DNA from: Herminiimonas sp.
GTDB lineage: Bacteria; Pseudomonadota; Gammaproteobacteria; Burkholderiales; Burkholderiaceae_D
Direction: 5' to 3'
Length of the DNA stretch: 64,000 nt
Assembly: GCA_028292265.1 (NCBI GenBank)
Contig: JAQGMR010000041.1
Location: forward strand, 1 to 64,000
The notes beneath the pieces are model-generated. The model made no database searches. It was not told the DNA's origin and was given only the letters and a program-made list of their open reading frames with translations. Shown here one piece after another: positions 44,698 through 54,182 of the stretch. The first letter of the stretch is position 1, and the number at the start of each line of letters is the position of its first letter. The position numbers and the translations under genes are program-made.

Positions 44698-45013
44698 GAG
44701 GTCACCTGCTATTGAGAGGGGATGGATGGACGGCGCACCGACGCAGAATCCACGCGCAATGCAGCGCTCCTTTTTTATTACACTTTTATGCTATAGCCCG
44801 CTCTGGAAGAACGCCATGGGCACAATTGATTTGCATCAAAATTGGGCAAACGATAAAGGCATGCAAGATTGGCCAAGGCGGCTTGTCTTGCGCAGGACCA
44901 TGGACGACCGATTAACCGCAACATTAGCCAGCATGCAGGGCGTGCGCCGCAAAAGAACCACGAAAGCAATGCGGGGAAAACACCATCCCTTCTGAACGTC
45001 CTCCGGCCGCGTC
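44698..45013. other. Regulatory region of the universal stress gene
   Basis: Contains the FNR/ANR box at 44826-44839 and, on the minus strand, a -10-like TGTAAT at 44777-44782. The spacing from box centre to the implied start is about 61 bases, as for class I FNR promoters. No gene is supported here. Confidence 0.45.
44826..44839. promoter_or_regulatory. FNR/ANR-type box
   Basis: TTGAT-TTGC-ATCAA matches the FNR/ANR consensus TTGAT-N4-ATCAA exactly. It lies upstream of the universal stress protein gene (start 44697). FNR-family regulators switch on such genes when oxygen is low, which is established for Usp genes in Pseudomonas and Burkholderia. Confidence 0.75.
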
Positions 45014-45796
45014 CTAGCCGCCGCGGGTGGCTTCGGATTCTGGCACCGGGGGAGCAACCGTTGCGGTGACACCGGTCGCCAATGCGCGATGCAGTTCAGC
45101 GCGCAAGACGACAATCTCGTCACGCAGATGGCGAATATCGGAATGCAATTCTTTCTCGAAGCGCTTTTCGTCTTCGCCCACGAACAGGGCGGCAATGCTG
45201 CCGGTCACGACGGAAAAGACCGCATAGCCAAGCAGCACGATGAATACCGCGAATATGCGTGAAGCCGGCGTGGACGGCACGATGTCGCCGTATCCCACCG
45301 TGGCGCCGGTGATGAACGCCAGCCATAACCCGTCGCCATAGCTTGGCACGCGCGGCTCCAGCCAGTAGAAACCCACTCCGGCGACCGCCAGCAACAGCGC
45401 CGCGATCGCGAGCACCTGCATCAGGCTGGCCGGGGCCAGGTGCTTTGCCGTGATCATTGAAAGGCGCAAGAAAATCAGGCCGCAGAAGCATAGCCGTAAC
45501 GCCCACTCAATCGGTGACCACTCTGGATCGGTGGGCCATGCACTGACCACGGCTCCCAGGAAAACCAGCACGTCGAGGTAGGCGTTGCGGGAGCGCGCAC
45601 GCGGACGCCCCGGATGCCGCAGGCCGCGCCGCCAGTCAAGGGCGACAAGAACCGCCGTGAGGCCATAAAGGAGGTTGCCGGCGTGGCGCCAGTCTGGGCC
45701 GGCGCCACTCAGTAGCAGGTAAAAAGCCGGAATTGACGTGACGAGCGCCGCGAAAAACAGCGGGCGCTGCAGCCCGGGGATGGACGGTATCTTCAT
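45014..45796 (-). CDS. Voltage-gated-type potassium channel
   Basis: A 260-residue membrane protein. The start is placed at the ATG at 45796, where a signal-like first helix begins; an upstream in-frame start would add 21 polar residues. About six membrane segments are visible, in the arrangement of a small Kv-like channel. The selectivity filter is TVGYGDIVP (about residues 191-199), preceded by a pore helix (LWLAFITGA). The C-terminal cytoplasmic tail (about 225-260) is a coiled coil (EDEKRFEKELHSDIRHLRDEI). The voltage-sensing segment is weakly charged. Potassium conductance is well supported by the filter; the gating is not. Confidence 0.9.
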   Translation of the reverse strand: MKIPSIPGLQRPLFFAALVTSIPAFYLLLSGAGPDWRHAGNLLYGLTAVLVALDWRRGLRHPGRPRARSRNAYLDVLVFLGAVVSAWPTDPEWSPIEWALRLCFCGLIFLRLSMITAKHLAPASLMQVLAIAALLLAVAGVGFYWLEPRVPSYGDGLWLAFITGATVGYGDIVPSTPASRIFAVFIVLLGYAVFSVVTGSIAALFVGEDEKRFEKELHSDIRHLRDEIVVLRAELHRALATGVTATVAPPVPESEATRGG

Positions 45797-46132
45797 GGTG
45801 TTTCCAGCAGGTACTTTAAGGGAAAGCCGATGGTCGCATTGCTCAAGAAGGGCCTCCATTTGTCTGGAAATGTCTGTTGCGCGCGTTTATATTTTGAGTC
45901 GCAGGTTGTCGCTGGAGTTTGAAGGATACGATCTAATCGGCTTCCAGACTACGGCGATGGCGAATACCCACGCCAGTTTATTCCGAGCATACTGGCAAGC
46001 TGTTAGTGCACGGTCGCCCGCCGACCTGATTTGTGATGGACCGCATGGATGCTTCGGAAACCATGCGCGCAGCGCTGCACCGTTTTCAACGACCCGGCAT
46101 CGCATGCCGCAAACCGCATCGTGGGGGGAATC
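45797..46132. other. Divergent intergenic region before dctA
   Basis: No gene is supported. It contains the start regions of the channel (minus) and dctA (plus, GGGGGG ribosome-binding tract before its ATG). An AT-rich stretch near 45885-45900 could hold a promoter. No clear UAS or sigma-54 motif was identified. Confidence 0.35.
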
Positions 46133-47473
46133 ATGAAAAAACCGCTCTACAAGTCGCTCTACCTGCAGGTCCTGGTCGCGATAACGATCGGCATCCTGCT
46201 AGGCTATTTCAACCCCCAGCTTGGGGCAGAGATGAAACCGCTCGGCGACGGGTTCATCAAGCTCATCAAGATGATTATTGCGCCCATCATCTTTTGTACC
46301 GTGGTGATCGGCATCGCCGGCATGGAGGACATGAAAAAGGTCGGCAAGACCGGTGGACTGGCGTTGCTTTATTTTGAAGTCGTCAGTTCTATCGCCTTGC
46401 TGATCGGCTTGCTGCTGGTGAACGTGGTGCAACCGGGCGCCGGCATGCACATCAACGCCGCCACCCTGGATACCAAGAGCATCGCGGCTTACACCGGGCC
46501 GGGCAAGATGCAAACCACCGTTGGGTTCCTGCTCGACATCATTCCGTCGAGTGTTGTGGATGCGTTTGCCAAGGGCGAGATCTTGCAGGTACTGCTGTTT
46601 TCGATCCTGTTCGGCTTTGCGTTACACCGCTTTGGCGGCCGCGGTACGCTGGTATTCGACGTTATCGAAAAGATGTCGCAGGTTCTGTTCGCCATCGTCG
46701 GCATCATCATGAAGGTGGCGCCGATTGGTGCATTTGGCGCGATGGCCTTCACCATCGGCAAGTACGGCCTCGGCTCGCTGCTTTCGCTGGGCAAACTGAT
46801 GGGTACTTTCTACCTGACCTGCCTTCTCTTCGTGTTCGTCGTGCTGGGCACCATTGCCCGCTTCCATGGCTTCAGCATCTGGAAGTTCATCAAGTACATC
46901 AAGGAAGAACTCTTCATCGTGCTGGGCACTTCTTCATCTGAGTCGGTGCTGCCTCGGATGCTGGCCAAGATGGAAAACCTCGGCGCCAAAAAGTCGGTGG
47001 TGGGCCTCGTGATCCCAACCGGCTATTCCTTCAATCTCGACGGCACATCGATCTACCTCACGATGGCGGCGGTTTTTATTGCGCAGGCAACCGATACCCC
47101 GATGAGCCTGATCCAGCAACTGACCCTGCTCGCGGTGCTGCTGCTGACCTCCAAGGGTGCGGCCGGGGTTACCGGCAGCGGCTTTATTGTGCTGGCCGCC
47201 ACGCTATCGGCAGTGGGCGGTGTTCCGGTCGCGGGGCTGGCGCTTATCCTTGGCATCGACCGGTTCATGTCCGAAGCGCGTGCGCTGACGAACCTTGTTG
47301 GCAACGGCGTAGCAACCATTGTGGTGGCAAAATGGACTGGCGAGCTCGATGTCGCCCGCATGCAGCAGCACCTGAACCAGGAGACCGCAATCGAAGCAGA
47401 CGAGCCGGAGGTTCTGATGGAGCCGGACCTGATCGATTCCCCGGTCAAGGCTTATAGCAGCAAGGCGATCTAG
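46133..47473 (+). CDS. dctA: C4-dicarboxylate:cation symporter
   Basis: A 446-residue DAACS-family transporter for succinate, fumarate and malate. The start is the ATG at 46133, with GGGGGG 4-9 bases upstream. About eight membrane helices and two re-entrant loops are expected. The family signatures are clear: [19 protein letters not shown], the serine-rich loop [29 protein letters not shown] and the C-terminal [17 protein letters not shown]. It lies in the inner membrane. It is a single gene; DctA is commonly controlled by DctBD and sigma-54, but no such genes are here. The dicarboxylate assignment rests on strong similarity to DctA rather than to glutamate symporters. Confidence 0.94.
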   Translation: MKKPLYKSLYLQVLVAITIGILLGYFNPQLGAEMKPLGDGFIKLIKMIIAPIIFCTVVIGIAGMEDMKKVGKTGGLALLYFEVVSSIALLIGLLLVNVVQPGAGMHINAATLDTKSIAAYTGPGKMQTTVGFLLDIIPSSVVDAFAKGEILQVLLFSILFGFALHRFGGRGTLVFDVIEKMSQVLFAIVGIIMKVAPIGAFGAMAFTIGKYGLGSLLSLGKLMGTFYLTCLLFVFVVLGTIARFHGFSIWKFIKYIKEELFIVLGTSSSESVLPRMLAKMENLGAKKSVVGLVIPTGYSFNLDGTSIYLTMAAVFIAQATDTPMSLIQQLTLLAVLLLTSKGAAGVTGSGFIVLAATLSAVGGVPVAGLALILGIDRFMSEARALTNLVGNGVATIVVAKWTGELDVARMQQHLNQETAIEADEPEVLMEPDLIDSPVKAYSSKAI

Positions 47474-47536
47474 GGAAGTGACGGTGGCAATGCCCCGGCC
47501 TTGCCGCGCCACCGACCCCGTGCGCCTGCCTTGCGC

Positions 47537-48889
47537 TTAAAGCTGTTCGCGCAAGGCGGCGGCGTCCAGCAACTGCTGGACCAGCACGCGCATTGACTCG
47601 TTAGACATCGTTTCGGCGTCCACCGCGCTGGTCTGCACGACCGGGAGTCGGATAACGACTTCATCGTCGTCCGAGCCGACCGCGCGAAGCCGGTTCGCCG
47701 CCTCGACGGCAAGCGTGACGTCGTCGTCATCCTCGTCGAATTCGTTCGCCTGCAACCGTAACGCGGCGAGCGAGTCGCTCCGACCCGCGGCCTGTGCAAG
47801 TTCGATTGCAGCGGCTGCGTCAATCGCATTTCCCCTTAAATCAATATGTGTGATGCAGGGGTTCACCGACAACGTATCCGCGATCCGACACGCTGTCCCA
47901 CCGTTCACCCCGCAGTTGTGCAGATAGACATGCGAGGTCGGCCCGACAACCTGAAACAGTTCGACGAGCGGCAGGCACGGTTCTTCATTCATGCACAACA
48001 GGTTTTCACTCAGGTCGAGCCGATACACGACAGGGTTGCGCTTCATGATCTCAACCAGGACCTGGACATCGCGTGGCCGGAGGCCGTTCTTTCGCGCCAC
48101 CAGCACCACCGGGCAGCGCGGGTGGATTTTTTCCAGGGCAGGCAGGACTTCATTTAGAAAGCGCTCGCGTCCCACGCCGCTTGCATCGAGCTTGATGGGG
48201 ACATGCCGCGCCTTCGCAAGCACTGTTGGAAGGGTGAGCGTCCGCGTTATCGAGTCAAATTGAATACAGGTGGGGCGGCGAGCGCAAAGCAGGGTGTTGA
48301 CCAGCTGGCACAGGGCCCGCTCGCTGTAGACAACTTTTTTGTCCGCCTTTTGGATCCCCGGCGTAGTAGCTTTTTGGGTTGACTGGAACTGAAACCGCAA
48401 TGAGTCTGCTTCTTCCAAAAGGATCTGTGCCCTGCCCCGCCAAAGATTTGTCCGCCTGGGCGACGCGGTCCAGGAATGCGGTGCGGTGAAAGGCTGCTCT
48501 ATCCCTGGCAAGGCAGTCGATCCGTGAAAATTCTCCGGTAGCGGAAGGGGCGCCGGCATAACGGTGGATGCCAATGCGGTGCCTGACCATGCGCCAGTTT
48601 CTGAGGCGGCGGTTGCGCACGCATCTTCCGAGCCGGTGGTTGCACTTTCGCTGGCTGAAGACCGCGTCGCGCTGGGTGCAACGACTATGATGCCTGGCAC
48701 TGTCACAGGCAGTGACGCGCTGCTTTTCGTGAGTGGTCCGTGGAAGCCCGGATCGGGGCTGCTGTCGCGACTTCCCGGCCGTGCCGGCGCATCAAGCGGC
48801 ACATTACCGCTGCGGTCATGGCGCCTGATTAGTTGAGGCCTGGAAGTACCTCGTCCAGACAATGCAGCGGCGGTTGAGTTGTTCGACAT
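47537..48889 (-). CDS. Leucine-rich-repeat protein, RNase-inhibitor type
   Basis: A 450-residue protein; the start is the ATG at 48889, with AAAGGA upstream. Residues 1 to about 150 are low-complexity and rich in Ser, Ala, Thr and Pro, like unstructured secretion regions. The C-terminal part (about 265-400) has RNase-inhibitor-like LRR units: VVLVARKNGLRPRDVQVLVE, VYRLDLSENLL, VYLHNCGVNGGTACRIADTL, ITHIDLRGNAID and LAALRLQANEFDEDD. RI-type LRRs of about 28 residues are typical of eukaryotic proteins and of secreted bacterial effectors. No signal peptide or membrane segment is present. A type III or other host-directed effector is an attractive reading, but no secretion genes are nearby. Confidence 0.75.
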   Translation of the reverse strand: MSNNSTAAALSGRGTSRPQLIRRHDRSGNVPLDAPARPGSRDSSPDPGFHGPLTKSSASLPVTVPGIIVVAPSATRSSASESATTGSEDACATAASETGAWSGTALASTVMPAPLPLPENFHGSTALPGIEQPFTAPHSWTASPRRTNLWRGRAQILLEEADSLRFQFQSTQKATTPGIQKADKKVVYSERALCQLVNTLLCARRPTCIQFDSITRTLTLPTVLAKARHVPIKLDASGVGRERFLNEVLPALEKIHPRCPVVLVARKNGLRPRDVQVLVEIMKRNPVVYRLDLSENLLCMNEEPCLPLVELFQVVGPTSHVYLHNCGVNGGTACRIADTLSVNPCITHIDLRGNAIDAAAAIELAQAAGRSDSLAALRLQANEFDEDDDDVTLAVEAANRLRAVGSDDDEVVIRLPVVQTSAVDAETMSNESMRVLVQQLLDAAALREQL

Positions 48890-49168
48890 GACTGTTGTTC
48901 CTTTCGCGGAGGGATCGAGACACGCTACCGCACTGATGTTTGGCGCGGTGGTGAGGCAAGTGTCACGCGTAACGGTGGACACCAACAGCGTCCATGATCC
49001 GGTTCAACGGACAGCTTGATGAACTCGATGAGGAACGTTGCGCCGAGCTTTGTTCCAGACGCCCGCCCACCCGATGCTATTTATTTGCGGGCGCCTGCTG
49101 TACGCCGGATGCGAGAGATTTGGGCCATGGGCCGCTGGTTGCAGGCGGCCGCGTCGTTTGAAGCAGGA

Positions 49169-49903
49169 TTAGTCCAGCGCCACCGGTTCAGTGCCGCCCA
49201 GGTATGCCGCCTGCACTTCGGCGTTGTTCAGCAATTCCTGTGGCAGGCCCTGGGTAATGAGGCGCCCGGTTTCCAGCACATAGCCGCGGTCGGCCACTGA
49301 TAAGGCCATGTGCGCGTTCTGCTCGACCAGCAGGATGGTGGTGCCCCGCGTGCGGATGTCGCGAATCACGGCAAAGAGTTGCTGCACGATGATCGGCGCG
49401 AGTCCCAGCGAAGGTTCGTCGAGCATCAGCAGGCGTGGTCGTGCCATCAGTCCGCGCGCCACTGCCAGCATCTGCTGCTGGCCGCCCGAGAGGCTCCAGC
49501 CCAGGGCACCAGAAAGGCGCTCCAGGTCGGGAAAAATACGGAACATGTCGTCGACTTCCGAACGCATTTGCGCCTTCGGCATGCGCGGCCGGCTTGAAGC
49601 ACCGAGCATGATGTTCTCGGTTACCGTCAGGCCAGGAAAAATGCGCCGCCCCTCCGGCACATGCGCAATGCCAAGTCGCACGATGGCTTCGGCCGACATG
49701 CGCTGAATCGGCTTGCCATCGAACAGGATTTCGCCGCCCGCCTGGACCAACCCGGAAATGGCGCGCAGGGCGGTGCTCTTGCCCGCGCCGTTGGCGCCCA
49801 GCAGGGTCACCACCTGGCCCGCTTCGACACTGATGGAGATGCCGCGCAGCGCCTGCACGCTGCCATAGGATGCCGTGACCTCACGCAGTTCAAGCAGCGG
49901 CAT
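49169..49903 (-). CDS. livF: Branched-chain amino-acid ABC transporter ATPase LivF
   Basis: A 244-residue ABC ATPase of the LivF subgroup. The start is the ATG at 49903, with GAGG upstream. It has Walker A GANGAGKST, the Q-loop, the signature SLSGGQQQM, Walker B RLLMLDEPSLGLAP and the switch His in LLVEQNAHMALSVADRGYV (as EQNAHMAL). Strict LivF wording is GLAPIIV. Its start overlaps the end of the LivM-LivG gene by 14 bases, so translation is probably coupled. It is the last gene of the transport operon. Confidence 0.95.
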   Translation of the reverse strand: MPLLELREVTASYGSVQALRGISISVEAGQVVTLLGANGAGKSTALRAISGLVQAGGEILFDGKPIQRMSAEAIVRLGIAHVPEGRRIFPGLTVTENIMLGASSRPRMPKAQMRSEVDDMFRIFPDLERLSGALGWSLSGGQQQMLAVARGLMARPRLLMLDEPSLGLAPIIVQQLFAVIRDIRTRGTTILLVEQNAHMALSVADRGYVLETGRLITQGLPQELLNNAEVQAAYLGGTEPVALD

Positions 49904-51722
49904 GCACAACCTCCTCGCCGAGATAGGCCTTGATAACTTCTGGATGCTTCATGATTTCCTGCGGTGACCCCTCGGCAATCTTGCGTCCGAAATTGAGTAC
50001 CGAAATTTTGTCAGACACTTGCATGATGAGGCGCATGTCGTGCTCGATCAGGAAGATGGTCAGGCCATGGCCGCGAAGCCGCTTGAGCAGGCCAACCAGC
50101 GCCTGCTTTTCTGTCTGGTTAAGTCCGGCTGCCGGTTCGTCCAGCAGCAGTAGTTTGGGATGTCCTGCCAGCGCCCGCGCAATTTCCACCAGCCGCTGGT
50201 GGCCGTATGGCAGGCCCTTGACGATGTCGTGGGCGCGCTCCGCCATGCCGACGAATTCCAGTGCCGACAAGGCCCGTTCGCGCAATGCAGCGCTATTGCG
50301 TGCTATCGGATTGTTTTCTCGCTGCGCGCCAACCATGACGTTTTCAAGCACGGTCAGGGCCGGGAACAGCCGGATGTTCTGGAAGGTACGGCCCACCCCT
50401 TGCGCGGCGCGGTCGTGCGGCGACATGCGGGTGATGTCAATGCCGTCAACCAGTATCTGGCCTGCCGTGGCGCTGTAGATGCCATTGAGGACATTGAGGC
50501 TGGTCGTCTTGCCCGATCCGTTCGGGCCGATCAGGGCATGCACAGTGCCGCGCTGGACCACGATATCGAGCCCGTCGACCGCCTTCACACCACCAAAATG
50601 CTTCTGCACATTGCGCAATTCCAGGATAGGGCTGGTGGACTCGGACGGAACATCGAACGCGAGCGGTATGATCGGTCCCGTTACCGGAATGCGGGGCTTG
50701 CGAATCCGGAACCACACCGCCTTTGCAATGCCCCAAATACCCTCGGGCATGAAGACCATGATCAGGATTACCGCCAGGCCATAGGCGGCGAGATACGCTT
50801 CGCGCAAAAAGCGCAACCATTCCGGCAACAGGATCAGCAGCACCGTGCCAAGCGCCGACCCAAACGGTGATTGCGCGCCGCCAAGCAGAGCCATCGTCAT
50901 GAACTCGATGGCGACCTTGAAGTTGAAGTTGTCCGGGCTGACATAGGCGAAGCCGGCGGCATACAGCCCGCCGCCAATACCGGCCAGAGCGGCGCACATG
51001 GTGAACGCGATGACCTTGACCCGTAGCGTCGCGACGCCGGCGACTTCGGCCGCCATTTCGTTTTCGCGAACTGCCCTCATGGCACGGCCGATGCGGCTGC
51101 GAGGCAACCACCAGACCAGGCAGATCATTGCGTACAGCACCGCCACACACAACAGCAGATAGGCACGATCGTCGGTCAAGGCATAGCCGAAGATCGAGGG
51201 ACGCGCTATACCCGCCACACCGTCCGGACCACGCGTGACCGCGCCCCAGTTGACCATCACAAGGTCAAAGATTTGCTGGAAGCTGATGGTGACCATGGCA
51301 AGGTAATGTCCGCCAAGGCGCAGCGTGGTGAGGCCAAGGACAAAGCCGGCGACGCCCGCCATTGCGATGCCGATCAACAGCGCAACCCAAAAATTCAACC
51401 CATACACAACCGTGCCGAGCGCCACTGCATACGCACCCAGTCCGAAGAAGGCGGCTTGCGCCAGGTTGATCTGTCCCGTGTAGCCCAGCACCACGGTCAT
51501 GCCTAGCACGGCGACGCCATAGGTAGCGGCCTGCATGAAGATGTTGAGCACGTACTGGTTGACGTGGAACAGCCACGGGATGAACGGCAGCGCAATCGCA
51601 AACAGCACGAGCAGGGCAATGCCGAGCAGGCTCGAAGCCGTCATGCCAGCAATTACCGGTGCCTGACTGGCGCCGCCGGATGCGGGCTGGGCGGGGACCT
51701 GAACGGAGGTGATTGGTTTCAT
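49890..51722 (-). CDS. Fused permease-ATPase LivM-LivG
   Basis: A 610-residue fusion. Residues 1 to about 345 form a LivM-type permease with eight to nine helices (LGYTGQINLAQAAFFGLGAY, TLRLGGHYLAMVTISF, GLYAAGFAYVSPDNFNF). Residues from about 360 on are a LivG ATPase: Walker A GPNGSGKTT, Q-loop RTFQNIRLFP, signature-region YGHQRLVEIARAL, Walker B LLLLDEPAAGLN and the switch His in IEHDMRLIM. The ABC signature itself is PYGHQR rather than LSGGQ, usual for LivG. LivM-LivG fusions are common in Burkholderiales. The stop of livH overlaps its start by 4 bases. Confidence 0.94.
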   Translation of the reverse strand: MKPITSVQVPAQPASGGASQAPVIAGMTASSLLGIALLVLFAIALPFIPWLFHVNQYVLNIFMQAATYGVAVLGMTVVLGYTGQINLAQAAFFGLGAYAVALGTVVYGLNFWVALLIGIAMAGVAGFVLGLTTLRLGGHYLAMVTISFQQIFDLVMVNWGAVTRGPDGVAGIARPSIFGYALTDDRAYLLLCVAVLYAMICLVWWLPRSRIGRAMRAVRENEMAAEVAGVATLRVKVIAFTMCAALAGIGGGLYAAGFAYVSPDNFNFKVAIEFMTMALLGGAQSPFGSALGTVLLILLPEWLRFLREAYLAAYGLAVILIMVFMPEGIWGIAKAVWFRIRKPRIPVTGPIIPLAFDVPSESTSPILELRNVQKHFGGVKAVDGLDIVVQRGTVHALIGPNGSGKTTSLNVLNGIYSATAGQILVDGIDITRMSPHDRAAQGVGRTFQNIRLFPALTVLENVMVGAQRENNPIARNSAALRERALSALEFVGMAERAHDIVKGLPYGHQRLVEIARALAGHPKLLLLDEPAAGLNQTEKQALVGLLKRLRGHGLTIFLIEHDMRLIMQVSDKISVLNFGRKIAEGSPQEIMKHPEVIKAYLGEEVVHAAA

Positions 51723-52603
51723 GCTTTCTCCGAGACCTTCTCGCCAAAAATACCTTGTGGCCGGAACAGCAGGAATATGAATAGCAACAGGAATGCAAAG
51801 GCATCCTTGTACGGCACCGAAATATAGGCGGCCGCGAAACTCTCTACCACGCCTAGCAGCAGGCCGCCAACGATCGCGCCCTTGACGTCGCCGAAGCCGC
51901 CAATCACGGTGGCAGAAAACGCCTTCAGCGCAATGATGGAACCCATGCCGATCGATACAAACAGGATCGGCCCCACCAGCACGCCGGCCAGTCCGCCGAG
52001 CGTTGCGCTGTATATGAACGTGATGGCGATCATCCAGGCTACTGGAATGCCGAGCAGACGCGCCATGTCCTTGTCCTGTGAAGTCGCCTGCAGTTTTTTG
52101 CCGAGCAGCGTGTGCTCGAAGAAGAAATACTGAAACGCAACGGCGATCGCGGTCACCACCATGATCACCAGGTATTGGGTATCGAGGAAAACGCCGCCAA
52201 GCTGAATGCCTGCGGTGTCGAAGACTTTCTCGAGTGGTTTCGGTTGCGGGCCATAGACCGCTTGCACCGAGTTTTGCAGGAAGATCGACGCGCCCAACGT
52301 GCTAATGATGACCGGCAGAAAGGACCGGTTGCGCAGCGGGTAATAGACGCCATAGTTGAACAGCACGCCGAACACGGCCATGACGACCAATGTCAGCAGC
52401 AATGCCAGCCAGTACGGCGCATGGAGCGAAGTCAGCATGGTCATCATGGCGAAGGCGCCAATCATGGCGAAATCGCCCTGCGCGAAATTGACGACGTTGG
52501 TTGCGCGAATGATCAGCACAAAGCCAAGCGCCACGAGCGAGTACACCGCTCCGATTGCAAGGCCTGAAAACAGCACTTGCAGGTTGATCGCCATGTCGTA
52601 CAT
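51719..52603 (-). CDS. livH: Branched-chain amino-acid ABC transporter permease LivH
   Basis: A 294-residue inner-membrane permease with about eight helices. LivH hallmarks are LFSGLAIGAVYSLVALGFVLI, INATNVVNFAQGDF-type wording (here IRATNVVNFAQGDFAMIGA), GKKLQATSQDKDMARLLGI and GFGDVKGAIVGGLLLGVVES, in pieces. It follows the binding-protein gene after 176 bases and overlaps the LivM-LivG gene by 4 bases, so the two permeases are translated in step. Confidence 0.95.
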   Translation of the reverse strand: MYDMAINLQVLFSGLAIGAVYSLVALGFVLIIRATNVVNFAQGDFAMIGAFAMMTMLTSLHAPYWLALLLTLVVMAVFGVLFNYGVYYPLRNRSFLPVIISTLGASIFLQNSVQAVYGPQPKPLEKVFDTAGIQLGGVFLDTQYLVIMVVTAIAVAFQYFFFEHTLLGKKLQATSQDKDMARLLGIPVAWMIAITFIYSATLGGLAGVLVGPILFVSIGMGSIIALKAFSATVIGGFGDVKGAIVGGLLLGVVESFAAAYISVPYKDAFAFLLLFIFLLFRPQGIFGEKVSEKA

Positions 52604-52779
52604 CCGTTACCTCTGGAAGGTCAGCTGGGGTCGGCGTGGAGGGTTGCGGGACGCCGCTACCATGCAGTGATGGCGGCGGCGCCTTTCAAGCCTTGCTTTT
52701 CAACTTTGTGCTACAAGCACTGCTTGCAAAGCTGCTGCGAAGCGTGCCTTCAAAGCTGCTGCAGGAGCTTCTGCAACGC

Positions 52780-53913
52780 TTATTTCTCTCCCGCGAAGTC
52801 GATGTGCTTGATATACACGACCTTGCCCTTGTCGTTCTTGACGATGTTGTAGCCGTGCAGGCCATCGCCATTCTTGTCGAAGGTGTAGGTGCCTTCTATA
52901 CCCTTGTAGCCCTTGATGTTGAGCATGGCCTTGCGGATGTCGTCCGGCTTGGTGCTCTTGGCATCACGAATACCGGTCGCGAGCAACTGTACGGCGTCAT
53001 AGGCCCATGCCGAGTACAGGTCCGGCTCCATCTTGTACTTGTCGCGATAGCGCTTGGCATACGCTGTCGCTTCAGGGCTGGAATCGATGGCGAAGTCCGC
53101 GATCGAGTAGGTGTTGTACAGCGCATCGCCAGCCAGCTTCATTGCCGTATCGGTCGAGATCGAAGGTGAACCGACCCAGGCGATGTTGACACCCAGTTGC
53201 CGCAGCTGCTTGGCGAAGATGCCAACGTCCGGCGAGTTCGTGAAGTAGGTCGCCAACACGTCGGCGCCCGACTGTTTGATGGCCAGCACGATCGGCGTGA
53301 AGTCCTGCGAGTTGCTGGTGAAGCCCTGCACCGTCGCTGGCGTGACGCCATAGCCTTTGAGCACCTCGACCAGATTGTTCTTGCCGCCATTGCCGAAAGC
53401 GTCGGTGGCATGCACGATGGCCCACTTCTTCAGCTTGAGCTCATTAAAGCCGTAGTCGCCGATCACCTTGGCGGAATAGCCGTCGTTCGGGCGCGCCCGG
53501 AAAATCCAGGGATTGCCAGAATGGGTCAGGCCAACGTCGGTGCCACCGACCACCATCGGCAAGCCAACTTTCTGGACCGTCGGCGAGATCGCCTGGATCT
53601 GGGTGCTGCGCACTGAGCCAATCAGCGCCGAAATATCACCGGCACTGGTCAGCTTGGACACGGCCAGGATGGAACCCGGGTTGCTACTCTGGTTGTCTTC
53701 GATACGCAGTTCAAGCTGGCGCCCCAGCACACCGCCAGCCTTGTTGATCTCTTCCAGTGCCATGCGGGCGCCGTTGATCTGGTACACGCCAGCCTCGGCG
53801 TTGGGTCCGGTGCTCTCAGCCATCAAGCCGATCTTGATCGGGTCTGCCGCCTGCGCGTTAAATGCCATAGACGCCAGGACTGCGGCGCACGTTAAAGCGA
53901 ATTGCCTTTTCAT
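52780..53913 (-). CDS. Branched-chain-type ABC substrate-binding protein
   Basis: A 377-residue periplasmic type I solute-binding protein (LivK-like). It has a signal peptide (residues 1-22, ending NAQA), then DPIKIGLMAESTGPNAEAG, ARMALEEINKAGGVLGRQLELRI and VGSPSISTDTAM. It is the first gene of the livH-livMG-livF operon. Such receptors bind amino acids, but many in Burkholderiales bind aromatic or other carboxylates, so the substrate is not assignable. The 176-base gap to livH contains short direct repeats (CAAAGCTGCTGC twice). Confidence 0.93.
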   Translation of the reverse strand: MKRQFALTCAAVLASMAFNAQAADPIKIGLMAESTGPNAEAGVYQINGARMALEEINKAGGVLGRQLELRIEDNQSSNPGSILAVSKLTSAGDISALIGSVRSTQIQAISPTVQKVGLPMVVGGTDVGLTHSGNPWIFRARPNDGYSAKVIGDYGFNELKLKKWAIVHATDAFGNGGKNNLVEVLKGYGVTPATVQGFTSNSQDFTPIVLAIKQSGADVLATYFTNSPDVGIFAKQLRQLGVNIAWVGSPSISTDTAMKLAGDALYNTYSIADFAIDSSPEATAYAKRYRDKYKMEPDLYSAWAYDAVQLLATGIRDAKSTKPDDIRKAMLNIKGYKGIEGTYTFDKNGDGLHGYNIVKNDKGKVVYIKHIDFAGEK

Positions 53914-54182
53914 CTTGTCTCCTCAGATGTGGAATGAAACGACGGTATGCCGCGAGTTTTTTCGCTGTCCATCCCGCCCGGTGCAAATGCCTGCAATGCG
54001 ACCGCACGACCTGGCGCGGCCGCTGTTTCGCGACCTTGCCCTGCCTCCCGGTTTGATCAGGTGGCCTGACCAATTGGCCGGATAATTTCATGGCAGCCCC
54101 GGCTTGTCAACATGGCAGCGCAACATCGGCGTTGATAGCGCGGCCGCCGTGCCCCGCGCACTGACTTATAATCTCGCGCAGC

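Noticed and set aside
47483-47513. Hairpin GGTGGCAA/TTGCC..CCACC between dctA and the LRR gene
   Set aside because: Imperfect stem and no T run on either strand; not strong enough for a terminator call.
50160-50870. Plus-strand frame antisense to the LivM-LivG fusion
   Set aside because: The minus strand carries clear Walker and permease motifs; the antisense frame is His/Arg-rich noise.
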